Origin: Luteimonas salinisoli
GTDB lineage: Bacteria; Pseudomonadota; Gammaproteobacteria; Xanthomonadales; Xanthomonadaceae
Direction: 5' to 3'
NCBI RefSeq assembly: GCF_013425525.1
Contig: NZ_JACCKA010000088.1
Coordinates: 1 to 64,000 of the forward strand
Length of the DNA: 64,000 nt
The notes under the pieces are model-generated. The model did no database searches, had not been told where the DNA came from, and saw nothing but the letters and a program-made list of their open reading frames with translations. Made by a program: the position numbers and the translations under genes. Shown one piece after another: positions 1-9,635 of the stretch (position 1 is its first letter; every line of letters begins with the position of its first letter).

Positions 1-20
1 GCCCCGGCGCGACTGCCGGG

Positions 21-959
21 ATGGCGCCCACCGTCACCCCGTGGCAGGCTTGCACGGTGCATGCCCACCACCATCACCACCCGAAACCCGGTTCCGGGTC
101 GGCGACCCGGGCATTCGCTGCCGTCACCCTGATCAATCTGGCCTATACCGTACTGGAGGCCGGCTACGGCTTCGCCATCAACTCGCTGGCCCTGCTGTCC
201 GATGCGCTCCACAACCTCGGCGACGTGCTCGGCCTGGCGCTGGCCTGGGGGGCCGCGGTGCTGGCCCAGCGCCCCGCCCGGGGGCGCCTCACCTACGGCT
301 GGGGCCGCGCCACCCTGCTCTCGCCGCTGGCCAACGGCCTGCTGATCGTCGGCTTCGCCGGGGCGCTGCTCTGGGAGGCGCTGCGCCGGATCGCGCAACC
401 GCCCGAGGTCCCGGGGTCGACGGTGATCGCCGTGGCGGCGCTGGGCATCGCGGTCAACCTGGGCGCGGCCTGGTTCGTGCGCGGTGGCCATACCCACGAC
501 CTGAACCGCCGCGGCGCCTACCTGCATCTGATGGCCGACGCCGCGGTGTCGCTGGCGGCGGTACTGGCGGGCGTGGGGATGCTCGTCTTCGGCTGGGCCT
601 GGCTCGACCCGGCGATCGCGCTGCTGATCGGCGTGGTGATCGCCTGGAGCGCGGCCGGGCTGCTGCGCGAGAGCTTCGAGGCGGTGATGGATGCGGTGCC
701 TCCGCAGGTCGACCAGGCACAGGTCCATGGTTTCCTCTCGGGCCTCGACGGCGTCCGCGCCGTCCATCACCTGCACATCTGGCGGCTGGCGGCCGGCCGG
801 ATCGCGCTGACCGCGCACCTGGTGCGCGACCCGGCCGCGGACCACGATGCCTTCCTGCGAGCAGCGGCGGAGGCGCTCGACCACCGCTTTTCGATCAATC
901 ACGCCACCCTGCAGATCGAGCACGAAGGCGCCTGCGGGGGCCCGCCGGCTGCGCACTGA
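21..959 (+). CDS. Cation diffusion facilitator (CDF) metal exporter
   Basis: CDF-family secondary transporter, expected to export divalent metal (Zn, Co, Cd or Ni) from the cytoplasm in exchange for protons. Of 312 residues, the N-terminal tail carries a His cluster (HAHHHHH near residues 14-20) that may bind metal. The TM2 metal site is visible as SDALHNLGD (D61, H64, D68) and the TM5 partner as HLMADAAVS near residue 170; about six hydrophobic segments precede a cytoplasmic C-terminal domain with HHLHIW, typical of CDF proteins. The ATG at 21 is close to the window edge; an in-frame GTG at 57 is an alternative start but would lose no membrane segment. It sits immediately upstream of frr, where pyrH is the usual neighbour. 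Metal specificity cannot be read from the sequence. Confidence 0.93.
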   Translation: MAPTVTPWQACTVHAHHHHHPKPGSGSATRAFAAVTLINLAYTVLEAGYGFAINSLALLSDALHNLGDVLGLALAWGAAVLAQRPARGRLTYGWGRATLLSPLANGLLIVGFAGALLWEALRRIAQPPEVPGSTVIAVAALGIAVNLGAAWFVRGGHTHDLNRRGAYLHLMADAAVSLAAVLAGVGMLVFGWAWLDPAIALLIGVVIAWSAAGLLRESFEAVMDAVPPQVDQAQVHGFLSGLDGVRAVHHLHIWRLAAGRIALTAHLVRDPAADHDAFLRAAAEALDHRFSINHATLQIEHEGACGGPPAAH

Positions 960-1025
960 CCGCGAGCCACGGCCCGCGGCGCGGCGGCCGCGCCCGCCGC
1001 GCCGGGCAGCGCCCGCCTGCCCCGC

Positions 1026-1031
1026 TATAAT
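1026..1031 (+). promoter_or_regulatory. Probable -10 box (TATAAT) of the frr operon
   Basis: A perfect TATAAT lies 33 bases before the frr ATG in an otherwise very GC-rich 105-base gap. No good -35 hexamer is visible at 17-base spacing. The same CCGCTATAATCC context recurs before rsfS at about 35.06 kb, which supports a real promoter. Confidence 0.6.
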
Positions 1032-1064
1032 CCCGCGGTTACCGATAACCGACCGGAGCCGGCG

Positions 1065-1622
1065 ATGCTCAACGAAATCCACAAGGACGCGCAGACCCGC
1101 ATGCAGAAGAGCATCGAGGCGCTGCGCCACGACCTGACCAAGGTCCGCACCGGGCGCGCCTCGACGGCACTGGTCGACCACCTCAAGGTCAACTACTACG
1201 GCTCGGAGATGCCGCTGTCGCAGGTCGCCAGCATCGCCGTGACCGATGCGCGCTCGCTGACCATCACCCCCTGGGAGAAGCAGATGGTCGCGCCGGTGGA
1301 GAAGGCGATCCTGGCCTCCGACCTCGGCCTGACCCCCAACACCGCCGGCACGGTGATCCGCATCAACATGCCGGCGCTGACCGAGGAGCGCCGCCGCGAG
1401 CTGTCCAAGCACGTCCACAACGAGGGCGAGAACGCCAAGATCGCGATCCGCAACATCCGCCGCGACGCCAACCAGAAGGTCAAGGAGCTGCTGAAGGAGA
1501 AGCAGATCAGCGAGGACGAGGAGCGCCGCAGCGAGGATGAGGTGCAGAAGCTGACCGACCAGGCGATCCGCGACGTCGACGACGTGGTCAAGGCGAAGGA
1601 GCAGGAGCTGATGGCGGTATGA
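1065..1622 (+). CDS. frr: Ribosome recycling factor
   Basis: Frees ribosomes from mRNA after termination, working with EF-G. The 185 residues match the family's usual length. Start MLNEIHKDAQTRM, the central RINMPALTEERRREL and the C-terminal coiled-coil rich in KxxKExLKEKQISEDE are diagnostic. A GGAGCC ribosome binding site precedes the ATG. It is first in a + strand run (uppS, cdsA, dxr, rseP, bamA) that is widely conserved; pyrH, normally upstream, is not seen, the preceding gene being a CDF transporter. Confidence 0.98.
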   Translation: MLNEIHKDAQTRMQKSIEALRHDLTKVRTGRASTALVDHLKVNYYGSEMPLSQVASIAVTDARSLTITPWEKQMVAPVEKAILASDLGLTPNTAGTVIRINMPALTEERRRELSKHVHNEGENAKIAIRNIRRDANQKVKELLKEKQISEDEERRSEDEVQKLTDQAIRDVDDVVKAKEQELMAV

Positions 1623-1627
1623 AGGCC

Positions 1628-1763
1628 GTGATTGGTGATTCGTGATTCGTGATTCGTGATTGGCCAGAAGCCACAGCCTGGAGAGGCCATACCATTGTCT
1701 GAAATGCAGGATTCGCAGGACCGCGCTCCTTCGAATCGCCAATCGCCAATCCCCAATCACGGC
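1628..1763 (+). repeat. Heptad-type palindromic repeat between frr and uppS
   Basis: Left arm 1628-1663 repeats GTGATTC/GTGATTG five times with a 7-base period. The right arm near 1733-1763 is its approximate reverse complement (GATTGGGGATTGGCGATT read on the other strand). The arms are diverged but the layout matches the heptad palindromes at 14.6, 24.3 and 29.9 kb. The right arm is translated as part of the uppS N-terminus. Confidence 0.75.
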
Positions 1764-2510
1764 GCCCTGCCCCGCCACATCGCGGTGATCATGGACGGCA
1801 ACGGGCGCTGGGCGGCGCGCCGTCGGCGCCCGCGCATGATCGGCCATCGCGCCGGCGCGCGGGCCGTCAACCTGTGCATCGACTTCTGCCTCGAGCGCGG
1901 CATCGGCGCGTTGACGCTGTTCGCCTTCTCCAGCGAGAACTGGGGCCGCCCGGAGGACGAGGTGGGCGCGCTGATGAAGCTGTTCCTCAACGCGCTCGAG
2001 CGCGAGGTCGAGGAGCTCGACCGGCGCGGGGTACGGATCCGCTTCATCGGCGAACGCGAGCGCTTCGCCGCGGCGATCCGCGAGCGCATGGACGCCGCCG
2101 AAGAGCGCACCAGCGGCAACGCCCGTCTGCACCTGGTCGTCGCCGCCAGCTACGGCGGGCGCCAGGACATCGCCGCCGCGGCCCGGGCGCTCGGCACGGA
2201 GGTCGCCGCCGGCAGGCTGCGGCCCGAGGACATCGACGAGCGCGCCGTGGGCGCGCGGATGGCGCTGTCCGACCTGCCCGACCCCGACCTGTTCATCCGC
2301 ACCGGCGGCGACCTGCGGATCAGCAATTTCCTGCTCTGGCAGCTCGCCTACACCGAGCTGTGGTTCACCGAGACCCTGTGGCCGGAACTCGATACCGCCA
2401 CGCTCGAGCGGGCGCTGGCCGACTACGCGGCGCGCGAGCGCCGCTTCGGACTGACCGGCGAACAGAGCGGTGCCTTCCCCAACCCCCACTCGGAGCGGGC
2501 CCCGGAATGA
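1704..2510 (+). CDS. uppS: Undecaprenyl diphosphate synthase (UPP synthase)
   Basis: Condenses eight IPP units onto farnesyl-PP to make the C55 carrier lipid for peptidoglycan and O-antigen; cytosolic face of the inner membrane. HIAVIMDGNGRWA holds the catalytic Asp (residue 31 with this start); FAFSSENWGRP and the C-terminal DLFIRTGGDLRISNFLLWQ are family signatures. The frame opens further upstream at a GTG at 1656, but that lies in the heptad repeat; ATG 1704 was chosen, and a TTG at 1695 with GAGAGG eight bases ahead is also possible. The first ~22 residues (including QSPIPNHG) are repeat-encoded. Overlaps cdsA by ATGA. Confidence 0.95.
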   Translation: MQDSQDRAPSNRQSPIPNHGALPRHIAVIMDGNGRWAARRRRPRMIGHRAGARAVNLCIDFCLERGIGALTLFAFSSENWGRPEDEVGALMKLFLNALEREVEELDRRGVRIRFIGERERFAAAIRERMDAAEERTSGNARLHLVVAASYGGRQDIAAAARALGTEVAAGRLRPEDIDERAVGARMALSDLPDPDLFIRTGGDLRISNFLLWQLAYTELWFTETLWPELDTATLERALADYAARERRFGLTGEQSGAFPNPHSERAPE

Positions 2511-3343
2511 CGAGAACACGCGTACTCGCGGCGATGATCATGGCGCCGGTGGCGATCGCCGCGGTGCTGCTGCTGTCCACCCCCTGGATGGTGGCGGCGG
2601 CGGCGGTGCTGTTCCTTGCCGGGCTGTGGGAGTGGTTCCGCCTGGCCGAGATCGACGACGCGCTGGCGCGCGGCGTGCTGCTGCTGGCCAACCTGCTGCT
2701 GATGGTGGCGCTGGTCTGGGCCTCGTCCACCGACGGCAGCGGCTCGCTGGTGCTGTTCAAGCTGCTGGCGCTGCTCGGGCTGGTCTGGTGGTTGCTCGCG
2801 GCGCTATGGCTGCGGCGCCCGCAGTTCGCATCCGACCACGACACCCACGCCCGGGTGCTCAAGCTGGCCGCCGCCACCGCGAGCGTGATCCCCGCATGGT
2901 GCGCGCTGGCGGTGATCCACGCCGGCCAGCCTCACGGCCACCGCTGGCTGCTGATCGCCCTGGCGATCGTCTGGGCCGCCGACACCGGCGCCTACTTCGC
3001 CGGCCGCCGCTTCGGGCGGCGCAAGCTGGCGCCGCGAATCAGCCCGAACAAGACCATCGAAGGCCTGCTCGGCGGCATCGTCGCCGGCGTCCTGGTGGCG
3101 GTGCTGGCGGCGCCGCTGGCCGGCGCCGGCCTGGCGCAGCTGCCGCTGGTGGCGCTGGTGGCGCTGCTGACGGTGCTGTTCTCGGTGATCGGCGACCTGT
3201 TCGAGAGCCTGCTCAAGCGCCACGTCGGCGCCAAGGACTCGGGAACCATGATTCCCGGCCATGGCGGCCTGCTCGACCGCATCGACGGCGTCCTGGCAGC
3301 GCTGCCGGCCTTTGCGGTCGCCCAGATCTGGCTCGGATTCTGA
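2507..3343 (+). CDS. cdsA: Phosphatidate cytidylyltransferase (CDP-diglyceride synthase)
   Basis: Makes CDP-diacylglycerol from phosphatidate and CTP, the branch point of phospholipid synthesis; polytopic inner-membrane enzyme. 278 residues with about eight hydrophobic segments. The C-terminal CDS signature is present: [12 protein letters not shown] followed by [28 protein letters not shown] is also typical. Start overlaps the uppS stop (ATGA), indicating translational coupling. Confidence 0.97.
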   Translation: MTRTRVLAAMIMAPVAIAAVLLLSTPWMVAAAAVLFLAGLWEWFRLAEIDDALARGVLLLANLLLMVALVWASSTDGSGSLVLFKLLALLGLVWWLLAALWLRRPQFASDHDTHARVLKLAAATASVIPAWCALAVIHAGQPHGHRWLLIALAIVWAADTGAYFAGRRFGRRKLAPRISPNKTIEGLLGGIVAGVLVAVLAAPLAGAGLAQLPLVALVALLTVLFSVIGDLFESLLKRHVGAKDSGTMIPGHGGLLDRIDGVLAALPAFAVAQIWLGF

Positions 3344-3443
3344 GCCCGGTGCGGACCTCGACGGCCCCGCGGTTCCGGATGCCCGGCGCCGGCACGGTCC
3401 CGGCGACGGGCCTGTCCGCGGCGCACCCCGCGGGGCTGCGCAC

Positions 3444-4622
3444 GTGACGACTCGGCGCACCGTCGCGGTACTGGGCGCCACCGGCTCGATCGGCGGCTCG
3501 GCCCTGGACGTCATCGCACGCCACCCGCAGCGGCTGCGCGCCAGCGTGCTGGCCGCCGGGAGCAACGTCGATGCCCTGCTGGCGCTGTGCCGCACGCATC
3601 GCCCCGATCACGCGGTCGTCGCCGACGAATCGCGCTTCGCGGCGCTTCGCGACGGCCTGCGCGCGGCCGGCCTGCCGGTCCGCGCCCATGCCGGCGCCGC
3701 TGCCCTGGACGCGCTGGTGGCCGGCGAAGCCTGCGACATCGTGGTGGCGGCGATCGTCGGAGCGGCGGGCCTGGACTCCACCCTGGCCGCGGCGCGCGCC
3801 GGCAAGCGCCTGCTGCTGGCCAACAAGGAATCGCTGGTGCTGGCCGGGGAACTGCTCACCGCGGCGGCGCGCGCCGGCGGCGCCACGATCGTGCCGATCG
3901 ACAGCGAGCACAACGCGATCTTCCAGTGCCTGCCGGAAGGAAGGGTCGACGCGGGCGTGCGGCGCATCGTGCTGACCGCCTCGGGCGGGCCGTTCCGCGG
4001 GCGTTCGCGCGATGCGCTGGTCGCGGTCACCCCCGCACAGGCCGTGGCCCACCCGAAGTGGTCGATGGGCCCGAAGATCTCGGTCGACTCCGCGACGCTG
4101 ATGAACAAGGGCCTGGAGGTGATCGAGGCTCACCACCTCTTCGGCCTGCCCGACGACCGCATCGATGTGCTGGTGCATCCGCAAAGCCTGGTGCACTCGC
4201 TGGTCGAGTTCGTCGACGGCTCGACCCTGGCGCAGATGGGCCTGCCCGACATGCGCACCGCGCTGGCGGTGGGGCTGGGGTGGCCGCGGCGGATCGCCTC
4301 GGGCGTCTGCGGGCTGGACCTGCTGGCCCACGGGCGACTGGATTTCGAGGCCCCCGACCCGCAAGCCTTTCCTTGCCTGGGACTGGCGCGCCAGGCGCTG
4401 CAGGCGGGGGGCACCGCCCCGGCGGTGCTCAGCGCAGCCAACGAGGTGGCGGTTTCAGCCTTCCTTCAGGGCCGAATCGGTTTCCTGAACATTCCCGATC
4501 TGGTCGCCGACGCCCTCGCGGCGCTGCCCGCGGGGGCGGCCTCCACCTTGGAGGAGCTGCGCGCAGCGGACGCTGCAGCCCGTCGCCACGCCCTTTCCGC
4601 CCTCCCGCGCCACGCCCCATGA
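3444..4622 (+). CDS. dxr: 1-deoxy-D-xylulose 5-phosphate reductoisomerase
   Basis: Second step of the MEP isoprenoid pathway: DXP to 2-C-methyl-erythritol 4-phosphate with NADPH. Starting at GTG 3444 gives 392 residues, the normal length, with the NADPH-binding [11 protein letters not shown] right at the N-terminus. [13 protein letters not shown] and [13 protein letters not shown] carry the metal and substrate residues; GGPFRG and [20 protein letters not shown] follow. An open frame continues about 60 codons upstream but encodes nothing family-like. About 100 bases separate it from cdsA. Confidence 0.97.
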   Translation: MTTRRTVAVLGATGSIGGSALDVIARHPQRLRASVLAAGSNVDALLALCRTHRPDHAVVADESRFAALRDGLRAAGLPVRAHAGAAALDALVAGEACDIVVAAIVGAAGLDSTLAAARAGKRLLLANKESLVLAGELLTAAARAGGATIVPIDSEHNAIFQCLPEGRVDAGVRRIVLTASGGPFRGRSRDALVAVTPAQAVAHPKWSMGPKISVDSATLMNKGLEVIEAHHLFGLPDDRIDVLVHPQSLVHSLVEFVDGSTLAQMGLPDMRTALAVGLGWPRRIASGVCGLDLLAHGRLDFEAPDPQAFPCLGLARQALQAGGTAPAVLSAANEVAVSAFLQGRIGFLNIPDLVADALAALPAGAASTLEELRAADAAARRHALSALPRHAP

Positions 4623-4632
4623 GCCTGTCCGC

Positions 4633-5988
4633 ATGACTACATTCCTCGGTTCGGTCTGGTGGCTGCTCGTCAGCCTCGGCGTGCTGGTGACGTTCCACGA
4701 GTTCGGCCACTACTGGGTGGCGCGGCGCAACGGGGTCAAGGTGCTGCGCTTCTCGGTGGGCTTCGGCCGGGCGCTGTGGTCGCGGCGCGGCCGCGACGGC
4801 ACCGAATACGTCATCGCGATGCTGCCGCTGGGCGGCTACGTGAAGATGCTCGACGAGCGCGAGGCGCCGGTGGCGGCCGAACAGCTGTCGCAGGCGTTCA
4901 ACCGCAAGTCGGTCTGGCGGCGGATCGCCATCGTCGCGGCCGGCCCGGCGGCCAACCTGCTGCTGTGCGTGGCGCTGCTGTGGGCGATGTTCGTGGTCGG
5001 CCGCCCGGACTACGCCCCGGTGGTCGGCCACAGCGACGGCATCGCCGCCGAGGCCGGCCTGCGCCGCGGCGACACCATCGAGGCCGTGGGCGGGCGCCAG
5101 ACCCCGACCTGGAACGAACTGCAGCTGGCGCTGCTGCCACCGGCCCTGGATCGCGCCGACGTCCCGCTGCGCGTGCGCGGGGCCGATGGCGCCGTCGGCA
5201 CGCGCACGCTGCCCCTGTCACGGCTGGCGGCAGATCTCGACGACCGGCAGTTGCTGTCCGGGATCGGCCTGCTGCCGCGGCACCGGCTGCTTCCGCCGGT
5301 CGTCGGGCGGGTGATCCCCGATTCCGCGGCCTGGGGCGTGCTCGCCGAAGGCGACCGCGTCACCGCGGTCGACGGCGCCGCGGTCTCCACCTTCGACGAG
5401 ATCGGGCCGCTGGTGCAGGCCCTGGGCGGCGACAGCGGCATGATCGAGGTCGAGCGCGACGGCGTGCGCCTGGCCCTGGAGATCGCCCCGCGCCTGGACG
5501 AGGACCCGCGACGCGGCGAGTACTGGGTGCTCGGGATCAATCCCGCGGCCGCCACTGCGCCCCCGCGCGACGCGCTGCAGCGCCACGGTCCGCTGCAGGC
5601 GTTCCCCGCGGCCCTGCGCGAAACCGGGCACCTGACCGGGCAGCTGTTCGGCATGATCGGCCGCGCCTTCAGCGGCCGGGTGGCGGTGGAGAACACCGTG
5701 GCCGGCCCGATCACCATCGCCCGCGCCGCCAATGCCTACGCGCAGCAGGGGATCGCCTGGTACCTGACGATCCTCGCGCTGCTGTCGCTGAGCCTGGCGA
5801 TCCTCAACCTGCTGCCGATCCCGCTCTTGGATGGCGGGCATCTCCTGTATTACCTTATCGAGTTGGTCAAGGGCAGTCCGTTAAGCGAACGTGCCATGGT
5901 CGCCGGGCAATATGTCGGGCTGGCGCTGCTGGCAAGCCTGATGGGACTGGCGTTCTACAACGACATCCTGCAACTGATGTACCGATGA
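4633..5988 (+). CDS. rseP: Site-2 (intramembrane) zinc protease RseP
   Basis: Intramembrane metalloprotease that cleaves anti-sigma factor RseA (sigma-E activation) and remnant signal peptides. 451 residues, same as E. coli. TM1 carries the zinc motif HEFGH (VTFHEFGHYW, residues ~22-31); two PDZ domains lie in the periplasmic middle (about 115-300); the third zinc ligand is in NLLPIPLLDGGHLL near residue 400. Located between dxr and bamA as in most gammaproteobacteria. Confidence 0.97.
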   Translation: MTTFLGSVWWLLVSLGVLVTFHEFGHYWVARRNGVKVLRFSVGFGRALWSRRGRDGTEYVIAMLPLGGYVKMLDEREAPVAAEQLSQAFNRKSVWRRIAIVAAGPAANLLLCVALLWAMFVVGRPDYAPVVGHSDGIAAEAGLRRGDTIEAVGGRQTPTWNELQLALLPPALDRADVPLRVRGADGAVGTRTLPLSRLAADLDDRQLLSGIGLLPRHRLLPPVVGRVIPDSAAWGVLAEGDRVTAVDGAAVSTFDEIGPLVQALGGDSGMIEVERDGVRLALEIAPRLDEDPRRGEYWVLGINPAAATAPPRDALQRHGPLQAFPAALRETGHLTGQLFGMIGRAFSGRVAVENTVAGPITIARAANAYAQQGIAWYLTILALLSLSLAILNLLPIPLLDGGHLLYYLIELVKGSPLSERAMVAGQYVGLALLASLMGLAFYNDILQLMYR

Positions 5989-6049
5989 CTGCCCGCAACC
6001 CGTCCTCGCGGCTCCGCGACGGCGAGAACTCCCCAAACGGACGCACTAG

Positions 6050-8584
6050 ATGACGCGAATTCCAAGCCGCCGCCTGCTCGCCCTCGCCCTGACCGCGGCC
6101 ATCGCCGCCCCCGCCTGGGCCCAGACGGAACCGGCGCCGCCGCCATCGGGAACGTCCACCGCCAGCGCCAGCTTCACCGTCTCCGACATCCGCGTCGACG
6201 GGCTGCAGCGCATCGGCGCCGGCACGGTGTTCACCTACCTGCCGATCGAGCGCGGCGACCAGGTCGACCAGACCCGCGTCGGCGAGGCGATCCGGTCGCT
6301 GTACCGCACCGGATTCTTCGAGGACGTACGGATCGGCCGCCAGGGCGACATCCTGGTGGTGACGGTCACCGAGCGTCCGGCGATCAACCGCCTCACCCTG
6401 ACCGGCAACAAGGACATCAAGACCGAGGACCTGACCAAGGGCCTGAACGAGATCGGCCTGGCCGAAGGCGACACCTTTGACCGCCTGGCCCTGGACCGCG
6501 TGACCCAGGAACTCACCCGCCAGTACAACAACCGCGGCAAGTACAACGTCGAGATCACTCCCACCGTATCGCGGCTGGACCGCAACCGCGTCGACGTGAC
6601 CATCGCCGTCGACGAGGGCAAGGCCGCCAAGATCCGCCACATCAACCTGGTCGGCAACGAGGTGTACGAGCAGGACGACCTGCTGCAGAACTGGGAGTCG
6701 GCCGAGAGCAACTGGCTCAGCTGGTACCGGCGCGACGACCAGTACTCGCGCGAGAAGCTCGACGGCGACCGCGAGAAGCTGCAGAACTTCTACCTGGACC
6801 GCGGCCACCTCGACTTCAGCGAGGACGGCATCCAGGTCTCGATCAGCCCCGACAAGCGCGACATGTACATCACCGCCGGCATCAGCGAAGGCGAGGTGTA
6901 CCGGATCTCCGGCGTCGAGATCACCGGCGACACCATCCTGCCGAAGGAGCAGATCGAGCAGCGCGTGTTCCTGCGCGAGGGCCAGATCTTCTCGCGCGCC
7001 CTGCTCGAGCTCAGCTCCGACTCCATCATCGCCACCCTGAGCAACATCGGCTACGCCTTCGCCCAGGTCAATCCGATCCCGGAAGTCGACCGCGAAAACC
7101 GCACCGTCGCGATCAACATGCAGGTGGTGCCCGGGCCGCGGGTGAACGTGCGCCGCGTAGTGTTCAAGGGCAATACCCGCACCTCCGACGAGGTGCTGCG
7201 CCGCGAGATGCGCCAGTTCGAGGGCAGCTGGTACTCGCAGGCCGCCGTCGACCGTTCCAAGGTGCGCCTGCAGCGGCTCGGCTACTTCGAGTCCGGCAGC
7301 GTCAACGTCGAGACCGAGCCGGTGCCGGGCAGCCCCGACGAAGTCGACGTCGTGTTCAGCGTCACCGAGACCACCTCGGGCAGCTTCGTGTTCGGCCTGG
7401 GCTACTCGCAGCTCTCCGGCGTCACCACCTCGATCCAGCTGTCGCAGAACAACTTCCTCGGCAGCGGCAACCGCGTCTCGATCGAGGCCAGCCGCAACAG
7501 CTACCTGCAGCGCTACGCGTTCTCCTACCTCAACCCCTACTTCAACGACAGCGGCCTGTCGCTGGGCTACAACCTGTGGTGGCGCGAGTTCGACAACTCG
7601 GACTTCAACACCGCGCAGTACTCCTCGACCAGCGCCGCCGGCCAGACGGTCCTCGGCATCCCGATCACCGAGCACGACAGCTTCTCGCTGCTGTTCGGCC
7701 TCGACCGCAACGAGCTGATCACCTTCCGCGGGTCCACGCCGGACTCGATCGTCGACTACATCGACGCCTTCAACCAGCGCACGTTCCACGCCTGGCGCAC
7801 CGAGGTCGGCTACGCCCGCGATACCCGCAACGACTTCCTCCAGCCGACCAGGGGAACCTACCAGCGCATATCCGCCGAGGTCTCCCTGCCCGGCTCCACC
7901 GCCGAGTACTACAAGCTCAACTACGAGTTCTCCAAGTACTGGCCGATCACCCGCGCGCTCGTGCTCAACACCCGCGCCGAGCTGGGCTACGGCGACAGCT
8001 ACGGCAGCGACGTGACCCGCAACGTCTGCTACAACAATCCGGTCCTCGAGGATCACGACGACGACCCGGAGACCCCGCCGGTCTGGGTCCCCGGCGCGGA
8101 TCCCTCGGATCCCTGCGATCCGTCCTCCCCGGACTTCGTCAGGACGGTGACCGCCAGCGGCCTGCCGTTCTACGAGAACTTCTACGCCGGCGGCACGCGC
8201 TCGGTGCGCGGCTTCCGCGACAACACCCTGGGCCCGCGCGAAGCCGCCGGCAACAGCACCTTCCTGCAGCCGCTGGGCGGCGCGCTCAAGACCGTCGGCT
8301 CGCTGGAGATGTATTTCCCGACCCTGCTCGACTCGCCGGCGGCGCGCATCTCCGCATTCGTCGATTTCGGCAACGTCTACAGAGGCTTCGACGACTTCGA
8401 GGCCAAGGAGCTGCGCATCTCCGCCGGCGTGGCGCTGATGTGGCGCGCGCCGGTCGGCCCGATCTCGATCAGCTACGCGTTCCCGATCGAGAAGCAGGAC
8501 CCGGTGCGCGGCGGTTCGGGCGACCTGATCCGCCAGGGTGACGAGGTCGAGCGCCTGCAGTTCACCTTCGGCGGCGCGTTCTGA
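6050..8584 (+). CDS. bamA: Outer membrane protein assembly factor BamA
   Basis: Omp85 barrel that inserts beta-barrel proteins into the outer membrane. 844 residues: signal peptide (residues 1-25, cleavage after APAWA), five POTRA domains (starting at FTVSDIRVDGLQRIGAG, to about residue 425) and a C-terminal 16-strand barrel ending in phenylalanine (FTFGGAF). The conserved loop-6 motif RSVRGF is present. An acidic, proline-rich extracellular insertion with two Cys (near NVCYNNP to DPSDPCDP, about residues 657-690) precedes it. No skp gene follows: lpxD begins 25 bases after the stop. Confidence 0.98.
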   Translation: MTRIPSRRLLALALTAAIAAPAWAQTEPAPPPSGTSTASASFTVSDIRVDGLQRIGAGTVFTYLPIERGDQVDQTRVGEAIRSLYRTGFFEDVRIGRQGDILVVTVTERPAINRLTLTGNKDIKTEDLTKGLNEIGLAEGDTFDRLALDRVTQELTRQYNNRGKYNVEITPTVSRLDRNRVDVTIAVDEGKAAKIRHINLVGNEVYEQDDLLQNWESAESNWLSWYRRDDQYSREKLDGDREKLQNFYLDRGHLDFSEDGIQVSISPDKRDMYITAGISEGEVYRISGVEITGDTILPKEQIEQRVFLREGQIFSRALLELSSDSIIATLSNIGYAFAQVNPIPEVDRENRTVAINMQVVPGPRVNVRRVVFKGNTRTSDEVLRREMRQFEGSWYSQAAVDRSKVRLQRLGYFESGSVNVETEPVPGSPDEVDVVFSVTETTSGSFVFGLGYSQLSGVTTSIQLSQNNFLGSGNRVSIEASRNSYLQRYAFSYLNPYFNDSGLSLGYNLWWREFDNSDFNTAQYSSTSAAGQTVLGIPITEHDSFSLLFGLDRNELITFRGSTPDSIVDYIDAFNQRTFHAWRTEVGYARDTRNDFLQPTRGTYQRISAEVSLPGSTAEYYKLNYEFSKYWPITRALVLNTRAELGYGDSYGSDVTRNVCYNNPVLEDHDDDPETPPVWVPGADPSDPCDPSSPDFVRTVTASGLPFYENFYAGGTRSVRGFRDNTLGPREAAGNSTFLQPLGGALKTVGSLEMYFPTLLDSPAARISAFVDFGNVYRGFDDFEAKELRISAGVALMWRAPVGPISISYAFPIEKQDPVRGGSGDLIRQGDEVERLQFTFGGAF

Positions 8585-8609
8585 GGGCGCGGCGACGTCC
8601 GGACCGCCG

Positions 8610-9635
8610 ATGGATGCCAGCCACCCCCTGACCACCGCCGAACTGGCGCAGCGGCTCGGACTGGAGTTGCGCGGCGATCCCGCCGTGCGCCTGCGCGGCG
8701 TCGGCTCGCTGGAGGGCGCCGGCCCGGACGAACTCGCGTTCCTGTCCAGCCCGCAATACCGCGCCCGGCTGGCCGCCACGCGCGCCGGCGCGGTGCTGCT
8801 GCGGGAGGAGGACGCCGCCGGCCACGTCGGCACTGTGATCCTCGCCAGGGATCCCTACGCGGCCTACGCGCGGGCCGCGGCGTTGTTCCACCCGCGGGCG
8901 GTGGCCCGGCCGGGCATCCATCCCGCCGCCGTGGTCCATCCCGAAGCGGAGATCGATCCGGCCGCCGAGATCGGGCCGCTGGCGTGCATCGGCGCGCGCA
9001 GCCGCGTGGCTGCCGGCGCGATCGTCGGTGCCGGATGCGTGATCGGCGAAGACTGCGAGGTCGGCCGCGACTGCGAGCTGGTCGCGCGCGTCACCCTGGT
9101 GACGCGGGTGCGGCTGGGCGCACGGGTGCGGATCCATCCCGGAGCGGTGCTCGGCGCCGACGGCTTCGGGCTGGCGATGGACGGCGGGCGCTGGCTCAAC
9201 GTGCCCCAGCTGGGCGGCGTGCGCATCGGCGACGACTGCGAGATCGGCGCCAACACCACGATCGACCGCGGCGCCATCGACGACACCGTGCTGGAGGAGG
9301 ACGTCCGCCTGGACAACCTGATCCAGATCGCCCACAACGTGCACGTCGGCGCGCATACGGCCATGGCCGGCTGCGTCGGGGTCGCCGGCAGCGCGAGGAT
9401 CGGGCGCTACTGCATGATCGCGGGCGCCGCAGGCGTCGCCGGCCACCTCGAGATCTGCGACCATGTGACGGTCACCGCGATGAGCATGGTCTCGCAGTCG
9501 ATCCGCGAGCCGGGCGAGTATTCTTCGGGCATCTCGGTCATGCGCAGCCGCGACTGGCGCAGGAACGCGGCGCGCCTGCGCCAGCTGGACGGCTTCGCGC
9601 GCCGCGTCATCGCCCTCGAAAGGGAACAGGAATGA
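8610..9635 (+). CDS. lpxD: UDP-3-O-(3-hydroxyacyl)glucosamine N-acyltransferase
   Basis: Third step of lipid A synthesis: transfers a 3-hydroxyacyl chain from ACP to the 2-amino group of UDP-3-O-acyl-glucosamine. 341 residues from ATG 8610, identical to the E. coli length. N-terminal uridine-binding domain ([17 protein letters not shown]), then a long left-handed hexapeptide beta-helix with the catalytic His in [10 protein letters not shown] (about residue 240). Downstream fabZ overlaps by ATGA. Confidence 0.97.
   Translation: MDASHPLTTAELAQRLGLELRGDPAVRLRGVGSLEGAGPDELAFLSSPQYRARLAATRAGAVLLREEDAAGHVGTVILARDPYAAYARAAALFHPRAVARPGIHPAAVVHPEAEIDPAAEIGPLACIGARSRVAAGAIVGAGCVIGEDCEVGRDCELVARVTLVTRVRLGARVRIHPGAVLGADGFGLAMDGGRWLNVPQLGGVRIGDDCEIGANTTIDRGAIDDTVLEEDVRLDNLIQIAHNVHVGAHTAMAGCVGVAGSARIGRYCMIAGAAGVAGHLEICDHVTVTAMSMVSQSIREPGEYSSGISVMRSRDWRRNAARLRQLDGFARRVIALEREQE

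Noticed and set aside
1656-1703. GTG 1656 as the uppS start
   Set aside because: It lies within the heptad repeat with no ribosome binding site and would add repeat-encoded residues; ATG 1704 is more plausible, though not proven.
5867-8833. 988-codon open frame on the minus strand opposite bamA
   Set aside because: Val/Asp/Ala/Leu repetitive translation typical of antisense frames at high GC; bamA on the other strand is unambiguous.
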